DNA of 64,000 nt, from NCBI GenBank assembly GCA_947579665.1, contig OX388350.1:86075152-86139151 (forward strand). Direction: 5' to 3'. Each line of letters starts with the position of its first letter. Position 1 is the stretch's first letter. A program made the translations under genes and the position numbers. This DNA comes from Sympetrum striolatum (taxonomy: Eukaryota; Arthropoda; Insecta; Odonata; Libellulidae). Of the stretch, positions 11,441 to 23,100 are shown one piece after another. Under the pieces are notes generated by a model that did no database searches, was not told where the DNA came from, and saw only the letters and a program-made list of their open reading frames with translations.

Positions 11441-13734
11441 AATCTATCAAACAGTCATTTCCTGCTAGTAAAATCTTGTAAAGTAACTATTGCGAGCATT
11501 TCACTGCTAGTGAATTCTGTTGAATTTATTAATGTAGTTGCTTTTGTAAATAACTCAATCTGCAACATTTTGAAACGGAACGGGAGCTGTGAAATTTCAG
11601 AAACCCTTCTGATTTCCTATAATCTAATGAAGATTACAATTGATTAAAATTATCTATAATATCCTAAACAACATCCAGATGTCAAACTTATTAATTGATC
11701 CGTTTTTGGAAATTTAAGGCAGGTTATCCAAATTTTTTTCATTCTGTCTTAATTGTTTGAGGAAAATCAAACGTAAAACTCGGGAAAGTCTCATATGAAA
11801 TAAAATATTATATTAGGCGCTCTTAAAATTCAAGATAGCTATAGTAAGTTATTGTTTCCTGTAAAAATATCTTAAAATATTTAAAAGATTCCTAACTAAT
11901 AGTCGTTTCAAATTTCTCTTGATTCTCTTTGTATCGATGATTTTATACTTCTTATAGAAGATGCAAATCAGGCTATAAATTGTGTAATTCGATCTCCAGG
12001 ACACAGACGAAGATGCATCTCCGATGGAAGTCGGAAGGGAGGCGGGACGTGAATGGGATGGAGACCTCCGTGACATTGCGAGGATTTAAACCAATAGATC
12101 CTCCGCCACTATTATGAATCACGTTTGGAAAACAACGCTATCAGTTCGTATCTCATGTCCCAATCCTATTCAATGCCCTCCATTTCCTGCATTCCCTCGT
12201 ATTTTCTCTTATATAGATGATACTGCTGCTGAAAGCACATCCTCTTTCACTCGAGAATGAGTGTTCTTTTTGAAAAGTCTTCTTCTTTTTGCACGCTATT
12301 CTTGTTTAATAGTACATTCCACTTGTCATTATACCTCTCTCTAATTATTTACTCCACTGGTGCCAAAAATGCAGAAATTTGTATCATTAAGGATTCATCT
12401 GGGAGGCTCTTTTTGGCCAATCATGATGTGTATATCAGTAATCTTTATGTAATCCTACATCAAACGAGACTTAAATCATAGTTTATATCATATTTTCCTA
12501 CCCTTACGAGCTATTTGCTCTTCGTCAACATGTGCAGGAAGTAACGTAATTCACGGTAAGATTCCTAACTCATTTCCGTATATCCTCTTCCCTTGTTATT
12601 TTAGTAACAGTACCTCCCTCACAGTGCATTATGGTTTGATAAATTGCCTCAAATATTTCTCTTTGCCGAGTATTCACTGTCATTACCTCGTGTTACGCTC
12701 CTCTTCTCCTGAAAATCCTTCTCTGTTTCGTCCATTCAAACCTCTCTCCTTCACTGTCGGTGTTTTTTTGACATTTTATTCAACACGTGTCGTATTCGTT
12801 TATTTATGCTTTCCACCGCCACTGAAAGCTCTATATGATATTTTTATTGGTAAAAGCATCCGTACATTTTTGAGATTCAGTGTTCATAATGTCATTTTAC
12901 AGTGCTAGTCTCTGACTATAAGTTTGTGTGCTGACTCTGACACAAACGTAACAAGAATGATTACATTAATATGGAAATATTATTTTTGTTCATCCATTGA
13001 GTACATTGCACTTGATATTGAAGAATGTCATAGCGTATGGAAAAATATACTAATGTGTAGGGTTTACAAAGTGGAAATAATTATAGAATTATCTTATTGA
13101 TGAACTTTCTCTCATCACATTGCCGAGGAAATGATTACGCCTGCTCTGCTCGTACCTCTGCATCTGTTAAAATGAAAACCTTGGTCTCCTGCGACATGAT
13201 TACTTGCATAAAAAGTCACAAATTGTGAAAGCTATTTGAATCAATTAAATGTAACCAATTGCAGAATAAAGGATTATTGGCGAGTAAGAAAATAGATTGC
13301 TGCACCACTATTATCATCTAGTATGCCCGTTCAAAGAAATTCATTAACATTTTTTCATTAAAAATTTAACTAGCGAAAGTTCCAGTTGTAATTCAACGGG
13401 GATAATGAGTAAACATAAATGAAGTTATCCTCTCCAAATATTTTAGCAGCTAATGGTGGACGGGTAGAGGACCCTCTTAGCCTTTAGGTAGATGACTTTA
13501 TGGTTTGTATATTGGTACGCATTAAAGCTTTTATCTAGGAAAATGGATTGAGAACGAAATTTATGAGGTTTGGATAGTAAATAAGTATACATATACTTGT
13601 AGGTAATTCACTTGTATACTTTTAATACCAATAATTATACGATTTAAATGGCTCTTATACAGAAGTTGAATAAACAAAAAACTTTTCAAAAAGAAAGTAG
13701 TGTAGTTTATTCCAAAAAAACACTTCAAACCCGC
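11441..13734. other. Non-coding stretch, no gene recognised
   Basis: No gene family was seen. The tract at about 12600-12800 is pyrimidine-rich and gives a 94-codon frame of low complexity. A somewhat GC-richer patch near 11990-12115 has no recognisable coding signal. Confidence 0.5.
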
Positions 13735-13778
13735 GACATCTTTCAACGCCTAAGCGTCATTGTCAAGCGTGAATATTA
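13735..13778 (-). ncRNA. Degenerate hammerhead-ribozyme-like motif
   Basis: On the minus strand the sequence reads TTGACAATGA, then a perfect small hairpin ACGC-TTAG-GCGT, then TGAAA, GATG, TC and GCGG. The order resembles type I hammerhead ribozymes of Penelope-like elements and retrozymes: first core strand, stem II, GAAA, minimal stem III, UH cleavage site. The first core strand departs from CUGANGA, and the four bases of the stem III position are not self-complementary. So it is probably inactive or only a look-alike. It is followed on the same strand by AT-rich sequence without a recognised protein. Confidence 0.3.
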
Positions 13779-15429
13779 GCACTGAGCACGCCAAGGGGAA
13801 AAAGAAGAGCAAAAGAGCAGGGGAAAGGTTAAGAGTTGAGATGGGAAAACCAGACCTAGGGTAAGTGTGAGGAGGAGGGAGTGTGGCTTCAAGTACAGGA
13901 GAGGAGTGCAGAAAGAGTATTTCATTTGTAAGCTGGAAATTCTTAATTATGGCTCTTATACGTAGAAAGCCAAGATTCTTTGCAGACCCTAATTTGTACC
14001 AAGCAAACCTTTTCTGATAGATTCCAACACTACATGCCTCTCATTTCTTCCATTCTACCAATACCGTACATTACTTTTGAGACAATATTTAAATCCACTG
14101 GAATTTAAATCTCCTGTGCGTGTACTTTGTGTCATTTTGGAAAATCTCCAACGCTTATATGTGCGTAAAGCACACACACTATCGTCATAAAAGGTTGCAA
14201 TAACACTAACTAAGGTAAGTAACCTAACTACCGTATTGGTAGAAAGTCTAACATGCTAAAATATTGAAATTTTGATGGACTCTTCTCAAAATCACAGTCA
14301 CATCTTGATAAAACACTTCCATTGAAAACTTAGGTAAATGCATGATTCATTCATGATTAATTGTGTCAGTCAATAATTTAATTACTTTACTCGTATAAGT
14401 ATTATTAATTATGTCAAATTAGTCTATGTTGACGTATAAACTGAGTTCTGCTTATACTTCATCAGTAATGAATGCAACAATGAAATAAGTAACTTTAATC
14501 GGCAGTTCTAAACTAAATAAAGTCATTTCACATCCAATCTATAACTAATTATAACACTTATAAAGTACCTAATCATAAAAAATACTTCACAGCACCCAAC
14601 GTATGTGCTATGATTTACTAAGAGAAAAAGGCAATGTCACGAAAAATATCTGTGTAAAGGAAACAGACCAATTTATTTAGAATATTTAGAGGATTTTCAA
14701 CCGAAAATATGATTAAACAAACTTATTTTTCAGCGAAAAACCAACTGAGGTGAGAGGCTAGCTCTAGAAATTTCCGCTCTATAATTTGTTTACTTCCATG
14801 ATGCATTGCGGTTGGAGTAATTTTTAAGAGTTAAATGCTAATGAAGGCTTAAATATCGACTATTAGAGTTTAAGTGAAGATTTCAGTCAAGTTTGGCTCT
14901 AAATATATGTTATAATACCAGGCCAAAGTTTAGAAAATCAATTTTAACTTGTACATAATCCCAGGCCATGTAACCGATAGTGACAATACGTTATAATTAT
15001 TATCGCACTGATATATTTTTAATTATTTTAATTCTACAAATAAATAAACATATTTACGCCGCACCTTTTCAGTCAGGTGTGAGATATTCAATATTTTGCT
15101 ACTTCACCACTTGTATTTCGACACCTCAAAGAGAACAAATACCATAATAAGAAAGACGTTCACTTACTTAATCAGGTTAACCATTTTCGTTGACCGCGGA
15201 AAATAAAATGTTGTAAATAGATATGCTTTATAATTTAAGTCAAAATATAACATTAAAGAAAGTCCTCAATTTACCAGGGTGTATACAAATAATCTCTAGA
15301 TTTCACACAAGGTAATTTATGTGACACGCTTACACCAAATCCGCGTAACCACCAGTAAATAGTTACGTTGCTATAAACAATCATGACGTCAACACGGGCC
15401 TAAATTCTTGATATGTTCAAATGAAAAAA
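13779..15429. other. Non-coding stretch, no gene recognised
   Basis: AT-rich DNA with a purine-rich part near 13790-13920. No gene, RNA or transposon terminus was recognised. Confidence 0.5.
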
Positions 15430-15925
15430 TTCAACAACCGCATTCGTCGTTAATGGGAACGGACTTGTTTATAACCTCAGAAATATCTCAAAAATTTCGT
15501 CTATTTTATTTAAATACTGGTGATTTCTAATTGAAATCAATATTCCACGACTAAATAAGAAACTTTATTTAATTTCCCTTCTTTTTATGGTATTCCCGAC
15601 TTATTAAAACGATTCTTTCAAATTTAATGTTGCAAAATAAATGAGCCCTGCAACCGATAAAAGTGAAGTTTACGTGTATTCCCAATGGAACCGTATTATG
15701 GACTCCTGGGTACGAACCCGAGCCTTCTCAGTAATGGGCATAGTTTTCCTATCGGTTTCTAACTCTTAGAAAGACAATGCAGTTTTGTTCGAAGTTCTAA
15801 GTCAAACCGTTTCTGAAATAAAGGGGGGAACGGACGGATGGACGGACTCTTCGCAAATTATTTGTAAGGATAACCATATTTGATGACGAACGAACACACG
15901 ATAGCTTTTTATTATATAAGATAAT
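15430..15925 (+). repeat. Dispersed repeat copy related to 52760-53178
   Basis: The stretch aligns by eye with 52760-53178. Shared landmarks in the same order are TTATAACCTCAGAA, a degenerate A/T middle part, TGAGCCCTGCAAC, CTACGTGTATTYC-like sequence, a GGGTTCGAACC-like block, a closing CGAACACAC stretch and a terminal TTTTATTATATAAGAT. The copies are clearly diverged. The repeat has no coding capacity and ends in short AT-rich sequence, as many transposon tails do. Its superfamily is unknown to me. Confidence 0.65.
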
Positions 15926-17107
15926 GCATTAAATGTCTCTCAATATTGTTGTTGAGCTATAGAGTATTTCCACATTAGCAAAGAATGAAGTTGAGAAATA
16001 TTGCAATATGCGATGCATTTGCACGTAGTTAGTACTACAAGAAACACATTTTCCATTTATCCATTATTATTCTTAGATGCTAAAGAGTTGAGTGAAGGAT
16101 TATCTTATTATTTTTATCGTATTTTTATTTTTGGGGTACAAGACTCTTTCACTTTTCCTCAAACATTCCATTTAAAAGATTTTTATTCTAATGGAAAGAA
16201 TAATGTCTCATTTATAACAGTTCTTGATAATGGACGTTGGGATGTTGGGACCATAATGATGGGAAAAAAATTTAATTTTTTCTGTAAACTATATTCCTTC
16301 TGAGCTCATTCGAGCATTTTCACCACGAACTCCATGGCCAAGCAACCATTTCTATATCCAAAGAAGAACTATACTACTGCATTCGATTTGAATGAATCCA
16401 TTATTTTTAAGATAGCAATTTATGAAGATAACCAACTTTTAATTATCTGCAGATTTTATGTGATAGATTTTTGAACTTATGTAGCATCCTTGAATCGAAT
16501 TCCTCATCAAATTTCTATTTTACTAAGGATTTTAAATTAGTAAAATGGAATTGAAATCCGAAAGCAAACCCTCCGTCGTTCATAAAATAGAAAAATGTGC
16601 GAATCCAAAGGGAAATCACGAAAGGAATACGTGCGTGACTCTCTATGATTACTGCTTTATCATGTACTATGTTTATAATGAGGCAAGAAACTCTCCATAG
16701 TTTATTTAAAAGGGTAGAGAGGAGATGCATAAGATTTTAAAAATAATGTGTAATCACTGTTATAGAAATGAATCGATAATTAAGCAAAATAATGGATAAA
16801 AATGCAAAATTTGTTTCATAAAATCCCCGTGTGATGAAATAGAGCTATAGATAAACATAGAGAAATATAGATATGCTGGAGCAAGTAAAACAGAATCGGC
16901 AAACAATCCGATGTGAGAATCCTCAAGTTCCCTCGAAACCAACTTCCGACTATTGTTATAATTTATGATATGAAATAAATTTGATAATATTCCAATAATT
17001 GCAGTTACACATATAATAAGTTGTATAAAATACAACGAAGAAACGAATCCACGTACAGAGGTTTTGGTGATCTAAATTCGTGGAAAATATGTTTCAATGT
17101 AATTACT
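15926..17107. other. Non-coding stretch, no gene recognised
   Basis: The 100-codon frame at 16001-16303 and the minus-strand frames at 16515-17035 have AT-rich composition and no recognised motif. No promoter or RNA gene was seen. Confidence 0.5.
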
Positions 17108-17652
17108 TTAACCCTTAGAGGTCCAACCTTTTTTTGGTTAGTCCGTGGACCAAGGGTGGGTCAAAAATTGTCCACTTTTGTTTTTTTCGATAAAATAATA
17201 ATGAAACATAATATCTATTCAGTAATTGCCTTCTTGGATTTTTAAAAACTTTTTACAATAATATTTGTTGCTAAAAATTGTACTATTGCGATATAAAATA
17301 AAGAAATTTTTACTTAAAATAAAATTCATGAAAGACGAGGATATGATAAAGCTTCTTCTCAAAACATAAAATAATATAAAATTCATTAAAAACTATTTGT
17401 CAAAATATATGATTCCATTTGGCTCAAAAATATGTCGCAGGTTGGACCAAGGGAGGGTCATTTTCTCTCATTGCTTAAAAACAACGTACAAAATGCATCA
17501 ACATATCATAGTATATTATCTTCAACAACCTATATACATATTTGACAATGTAATGAAGTCATAAGACTGTTTAACACGATTAAGTTCTTAAAATATTGAA
17601 AAAGAAAAGTGGTGGACATGTTTTAGCACTCCCTTAGTCCTTTAAGGGTTAA
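17108..17652 (+). mobile_element. piggyBac-type MITE with TTAA target sites
   Basis: A 537-bp element (17112-17648) lies between two TTAA sites (17108-17111 and 17649-17652). It begins CCCTTAGAGG and ends CCTTTAAGGG, an almost perfect 10-bp terminal inverted repeat beginning CCC, which fits piggyBac elements. A subterminal motif GGACCAAGGG(T/A)GGGTCA occurs twice in direct orientation (near 17143 and 17443). There is no transposase frame, so it would depend on an enzyme supplied elsewhere. The small frame at 17021-17245 crosses the boundary and is not a gene. Confidence 0.75.
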
Positions 17653-18331
17653 TGGCCTTGCTCCAAAGTTCACATCTTAAAAAATGACTGCTGAGTTGTT
17701 CCTCTACTTTTTACTTGCGAATGCAAGTCCTCAATCTATCCAATTACTCGTTCAACTTTCAAGAAACGCTAAAGTCAGAATATATTCTAACGTGGAACCA
17801 CCTCGTCTTCTCTATCGGGAGTGAAATATACGTCTCAACTCTTCTCAGTTCTCCACGTGTCATGAGATCTCGCACTCCAGAGACTTATTCTCATAGTTAC
17901 TTTTGAGAGCGAATGCAGGAAAGAGATCGGAATTTAACTCTCGGCTCCCTCACCAACTCCCGCACGTCGACGCTTTCAATCCTCTCTTGGGATATACGCT
18001 CTCCTCTTTCACAAATTAATTCGAGCGATTTTTTTCGGCCCTCTGCGACCACTCGGTTCTCAATGGATCGGAAGCAATTTATCTCCATAGCGCCATTTGC
18101 GTCTCTTTTTCGATTCTATTCGTCCCGTCTTTAGTTCCCTTTGTTCGTTTTATCATCTTTTGCTCACGTTTGGACAAATTTTCTTTCAAGGTTTGATCCA
18201 GAAAAGAAGTTAAATTTTACTTTTGTCCGTAACACATTGCGACAGTATATCAAAATTGACGTGAAGAAGGCGTATCTTTGCGAGCGTGATTTGTAATTTA
18301 CTGCCCGTATTTTCTTTCCGTCTCAGTATTA
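17653..18331. other. Non-coding stretch, no gene recognised
   Basis: Overlapping open frames on both strands around 17900-18130 arise in a pyrimidine-rich, slightly GC-richer tract. None matches a family known to me. Confidence 0.45.
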
Positions 18332-18516
18332 CCGGCTGAGGCGGCGGAGTGGTTAGCGTCCTAGCACTCCTACGCAAAGGTTCCGGGTTCGAATCCCGCC
18401 TAGTTGGTTTTTTCTGGCGAGGGAATGGTTGTGTGTTTTTGTTAATAGTAATAATTATTGAAATGGATGTAATTGGGATATTCCTGTTTCCATTAGAGAA
18501 GTTATTATTGCATTAA
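18332..18516 (+). mobile_element. tRNA-derived SINE, copy 1
   Basis: The head resembles a tRNA with a long variable arm (Ser/Leu type): GCGGAGTGGTTAGCG fits the A box, and GGGTTCGAATCCC fits the B box about 45 bases further on. The body that follows includes GGGAATGGTTGTG, AATAATTATTGAAATGGATG, TTCCTGTTTCCATTAGAGAA and TTATTATTGC. The same body occurs in the same order at 33503-33706, which shows that both are members of one SINE family. No clear target duplication was found. It would be transcribed by pol III if the boxes still work. Confidence 0.85.
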
Positions 18517-20029
18517 TTTTTCTGCAGGGTGACTTTTTTCTAGTTTTTACGAAGAGAGAAACTCGTAGGTTTCCGCCTCATCCGAAATTAACTCCTACTC
18601 CGAAAGAGTGCTACAGTAAACGCCTTGTTCTGGCAAGGAGGTGCGAGAGAATTCGTATGATTTTTATCTCTTCTCCCATTTTGACTCTTAACGTGTATGT
18701 TTTCTAAATTATCAGTTCCTGATCTGAATATTTAGATATTCGGCTAGGAATAGGAATAGGCACTGAAGAAAATATGAATCGAGAAGTTGATAATAAAGCT
18801 TGACACCACTAAATAACCAGAAATAAGCCATACCCAAAATAAAAGCCTTGTATATTATCTATGTAGGAACTTTCAGAATTCCAAACGCAGACCACTCTGA
18901 ATGCGACACCCTTTCCTGTTATTTGAATTCCTCTCTTTCTTATTCTTACCTCGTCTTCACCGAAAACACTTTCCAGAAACGCTTTCTTTTCCTCGAAAAA
19001 AAGGTAAAACGTCTATTTCGTGGCCACGCCGAGCGATTCCTTTCCTTTTAGTTCCACTTTCTCTCGCTCTTTTATGTCAGCGCTGTTATCGTTTGCTGGC
19101 TCGTTTACAAATCGTTTTTTTTTTCCTTTGGTCTCCTCAACACCCTTACACCACGATATCCTTACGGGTGGCCCACTTCACACCGAGTCCTCCACAAATT
19201 ATCTCTCTAATCATCAGTCGTTGAAGACTGTATTTTACGAGTATCATTATTCCAACCCACAATAACCCAAGTGAAAAATAAATCCTTTCGTTTCGAGTTT
19301 AACGCAAAATGATTGTTATTTTCTGACACAGCCATGTTCCAACATTTTTTCTTTCTTATGATGTATATTTAGTCACAGCTGATTGTTTATTGATCTGAAA
19401 CCTAAGTATAAAACACCTAGTAATTGCTATAATTATAAACCATTATTAACGAATACAGAATGATTCGAGAAAGCATTTTTACGAACACTCATTCATCATA
19501 CTTTTAGCGAGGCTCTCCGTCATCGAAGTTCATTTGGTTGAAATAAGGTTATTCTATCGGATATCGGGTGAAATAATGGAAATATTACCCTTATGCCTAC
19601 CAATGAGTAACAAGCAAAATATATATCAAAAGAAATAAAAATGAGATTTGAGATATACTCGAAAACAGCGGGTTTTTCCTTACAGATTTGGTCCAGCGCG
19701 GGTGTGTAATGTGGGGTTGCGTATACTCAGACTGCCAATTTTCAATTAATTATTGCAACAAACTAAGACCCATTTAGACGAACGCCAAAACAGTTTTTAA
19801 TTGCTCTACTTCTTGCATCACCACAAAAATTTTCATCAAAATCCCCGGACAAAAGTGAGAGTCTCCCCTCGTTAGATTATGATCACAGGAAAATAGTGTC
19901 ATCAAAAGACATTTCTTAACTGAAACAAAATATAGTATCCCGAATAAGGAAAAACGTTAAGGATTACTAAGCACCTAAGATCGTTCTTGTGGGTGAATTT
20001 GAAAATATAAATGGACATGAAATTAGTGT
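18517..20029. other. Non-coding stretch, no gene recognised
   Basis: A pyrimidine-rich part at 18900-19210 gives three overlapping plus-strand frames of Ser/Phe/Leu-rich composition. Nothing else was recognised. Confidence 0.5.
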
Positions 20030-20165
20030 GACAGGACGGGAACTCGAATCCGAATCTCCCAACTGCCGGTCGGTTGCTCTAGTCATTGATATATCTTATT
20101 AGAAAATTCCAGTATCTGGCAGACTGGAAATGGAGGTATTGGGGCTCGAATCCCGGTCTTATATA
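20030..20165. mobile_element. Inverted pair of tRNA-like SINE pieces
   Basis: On the minus strand 20030-20100 reads like the 3' half of a tRNA, with GACTAGAGCAACCGACC and then the B box GGATTCGAGTTCCC. On the plus strand 20135-20165 reads GGTATTGGGGCTCGAATCCC, another B-box-like block. The two pieces are imperfect reverse complements, about 35 bases apart. The arrangement matches the head-to-head pairs at 6141-6275 and 49174-49315 but is more decayed. Confidence 0.5.
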
Positions 20166-23100
20166 TCATTAAAAATCCCAAATAGTCTCTAAATTCCTAC
20201 ATTCCTAAAGAATTCGTATCAGCGAAAAGTACCTCGCGGCGAAGTCGTGGCGAAATAAAGGCTGTGTCCCATTCTCCTGGAATTTCAATGTTGTTTGCGA
20301 AGCTCTCTTGGCATACTCATTGTTATTATGGAAAAAATATGAGTATTTCTCTCCTTTAAGATTGTGAAATAGGTTACTTTACCATTGCGAACTGAATATT
20401 TTCATGTAGTGACGTTATTTTCGGCTATCTGCCTATTCTAAATTTTACTCCGTTGATTTTATCAGGTTATTACTGCAGAGTTAGTAAAAACACAAATTCT
20501 TAACTTGCACCAATGTCGTCAATGTAAACTTATATTTTCATCCGCATTTGTGAAACGGTAAGCCGAGCGATGTGATTTACATGAAGTTTATTTAATTATT
20601 TTATTGTTTACTTACATCTGAATTAAGATTGGATATGTGATGAATTGAATGTAAAATTTATATCAAAATTTCTATTTCTCCCTGACTGGAGTTAGAAATT
20701 GATTATTTATATTATTTATAACAAGTCAAGCACTATGTCAATACATTCATTAATGACATACCTGTCACTCGGCATGATAAACATTTTAACCATAGATATC
20801 GTAATTTTTATTCCGCGAGGGAATACAGCACTAATAGAATAAGAAATATGGGTTTCTGAGAGAAAGAAAATTACGCTTCGAGGCCAAGTAAACAGTCACA
20901 GCTGCTAAGTTTCGTAGACAAATTTACCTATTTCATAAATCGTCTCAGGTTGTGAATAAATGGAAGTTTAACACCCTGTATTAATTCTCTTGAAGTTCTC
21001 TTGAATGAGCCTTAGTTGAGGTCTCGTCACCTTTGACGTTTTCCTCTCTAACCACGTTCGATGCTATCGCCTCTCATTTTGTATTCCTTTATTTGGCAAG
21101 TGGATCTCTTCTCTGTTTCATTTACGCTTATATATTTATTGACTCCCCTTAATGCATTTTCCAATACATCTCCTCTCCTTCCCAATCTTCGGTCACTCCA
21201 TTATCCTTTTATTCCTTTATGGAATGTTTTCTTTTCATCTCATCAGATTCCCTGAGTTTGAGAAAGAAAGTATTTTCTTCTTTTCAGAAAAGAGATTTAT
21301 TCCTTCTGCAACTTTATTTGTGCTTCAAGGCATAGTATCACATAATAAGGTTTATTTTCCTTTTCTACGAATGTTTTTAGCTATTCTAATCATGGAGCTC
21401 ATTAAGGTTTAGATTGATTTGGAATGTAGTTAATCTGATTTTCGCTTAAAGTTGTGAATAGATACACTGTGGCAATAGAAATACTGCATACATAAATAAA
21501 TTACTTTTCGTACTTTTTCCCATAGCAATACGTCATAGCCCAGGCAAGGATCATTATTAAGCCATTTTACCAAAAAATCCTCCAAAAATATTCAAATGCT
21601 TGTAATCCATTTCCTGGAATACGTCCAAATCCCCTCTACATGTATTTATCTTTCTAAATATATTTACGTTTTGATAGAATTAGCCATTTAATAGTGGAGT
21701 TCCAGCCAACACTAATCATGTTAATTATCCTTAAAATAGCCAATTTTTGTCGTTTTGACCGGAAATGTGATCTCCGATTGCAAAAGAAAACTGGATGGAT
21801 AAATTTTTACTTAATACTTTGATGTAGTTTTTTTCTATGTAAATAATTTGGAGTGAAATCCAATTTTAGTGATAAGGAGGCAATAGTAGCACGAGGTAAA
21901 AACAGTACGGTACACCAACCCGCCGTAAAATACCTTCATAAATGGGAATCTCTGTGTGCTTTCGATGATATTGGATTGCGAGTAGCGATTTCAGGGCTTA
22001 TCGACTCGCTCTTGACGATCATATAATGGGAGTCTCTTTCAAATTCAATTTCATTATTATTCTGGATTATCATCAACCTCAACATGCATTCAATATTAGA
22101 TAAAACCTGATAATCTATTGAAAACTGAGAAAATTATAAATATTTATATTCTACTCCACACCACAAAGTTTATCAGAATCTGACTTCATGATTTTAAGGA
22201 TTCATATCCTTGTGTGTTTTTCATTCGGTTTCAAGAACGTTAGTCCACCCGAATTGTGGGTCTGACATTGTTTTCCCCTATCACTAGTGTCTTTTCCAAA
22301 GTTAAAATGATACAAAATAGATTTCCGCTCCAGTTGCCGATTTTGAAGGTAAGAAGCAAATATTTTCTGAGGATAATTGAATCTAGTTTTTCATAAGCCA
22401 TTTAGTCATCAACTGCAAACTTTATACATTTAAAGATTTATATTTATTATTTATATTTATGTAGCTCAATGACAAACATTCGTCGATCCAGTTAAATTGG
22501 ACTCCTGACGGCAAAAGGAAAAAGAAACGAATCGAACGTCCGATGCGATCCACTGATCCGAAAATAATTCTAAAATAAATAAAATGTAGTCTTCGAGTTC
22601 TTCTCGCCCATGCGAATGCTTTATTCATGTCAAATATCGACGCATTGGAAAAAAAGGGCAGAAAATCAGAGATACGTCCACTTATTGACTCAAACACCCA
22701 TGCGGAACGATTACTTCGAAAGGCCTCATGCGCTATATCTGCAGACTGTATTGAATAGCAAGAATTTTAACGATACATTTTAGAAAATCAAAATATCATA
22801 TTTATTACAATTTGATTAACTTATACATTTGGAACAGCAGGAATGGCTCGACAGAAGGTAAAATTATATAAGCATTTATTTAAATAAGATATTTTATAAT
22901 TTACGCATGCAGTTCACAGACTAAAGTTCCAGTTTTACTAAAATCGGATGAATAAAAAAGTTAAAGAAGAAAATAATTATTAAACATTAACGTGAGAGAA
23001 AAGTAAAATGCAAAAACAGGTTCTCCTAAGCTGCTCATGCCATCTGAAAGCAAACTGATCCAAAATTTTAGATTTCGATTGAGAAAACAATGGTATAGTA

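Noticed and set aside
18347..18410. Functional tRNA gene
   Set aside because: A and B boxes are present, but acceptor and anticodon stems do not close well and the same non-tRNA body follows in a second copy, so it is a SINE.
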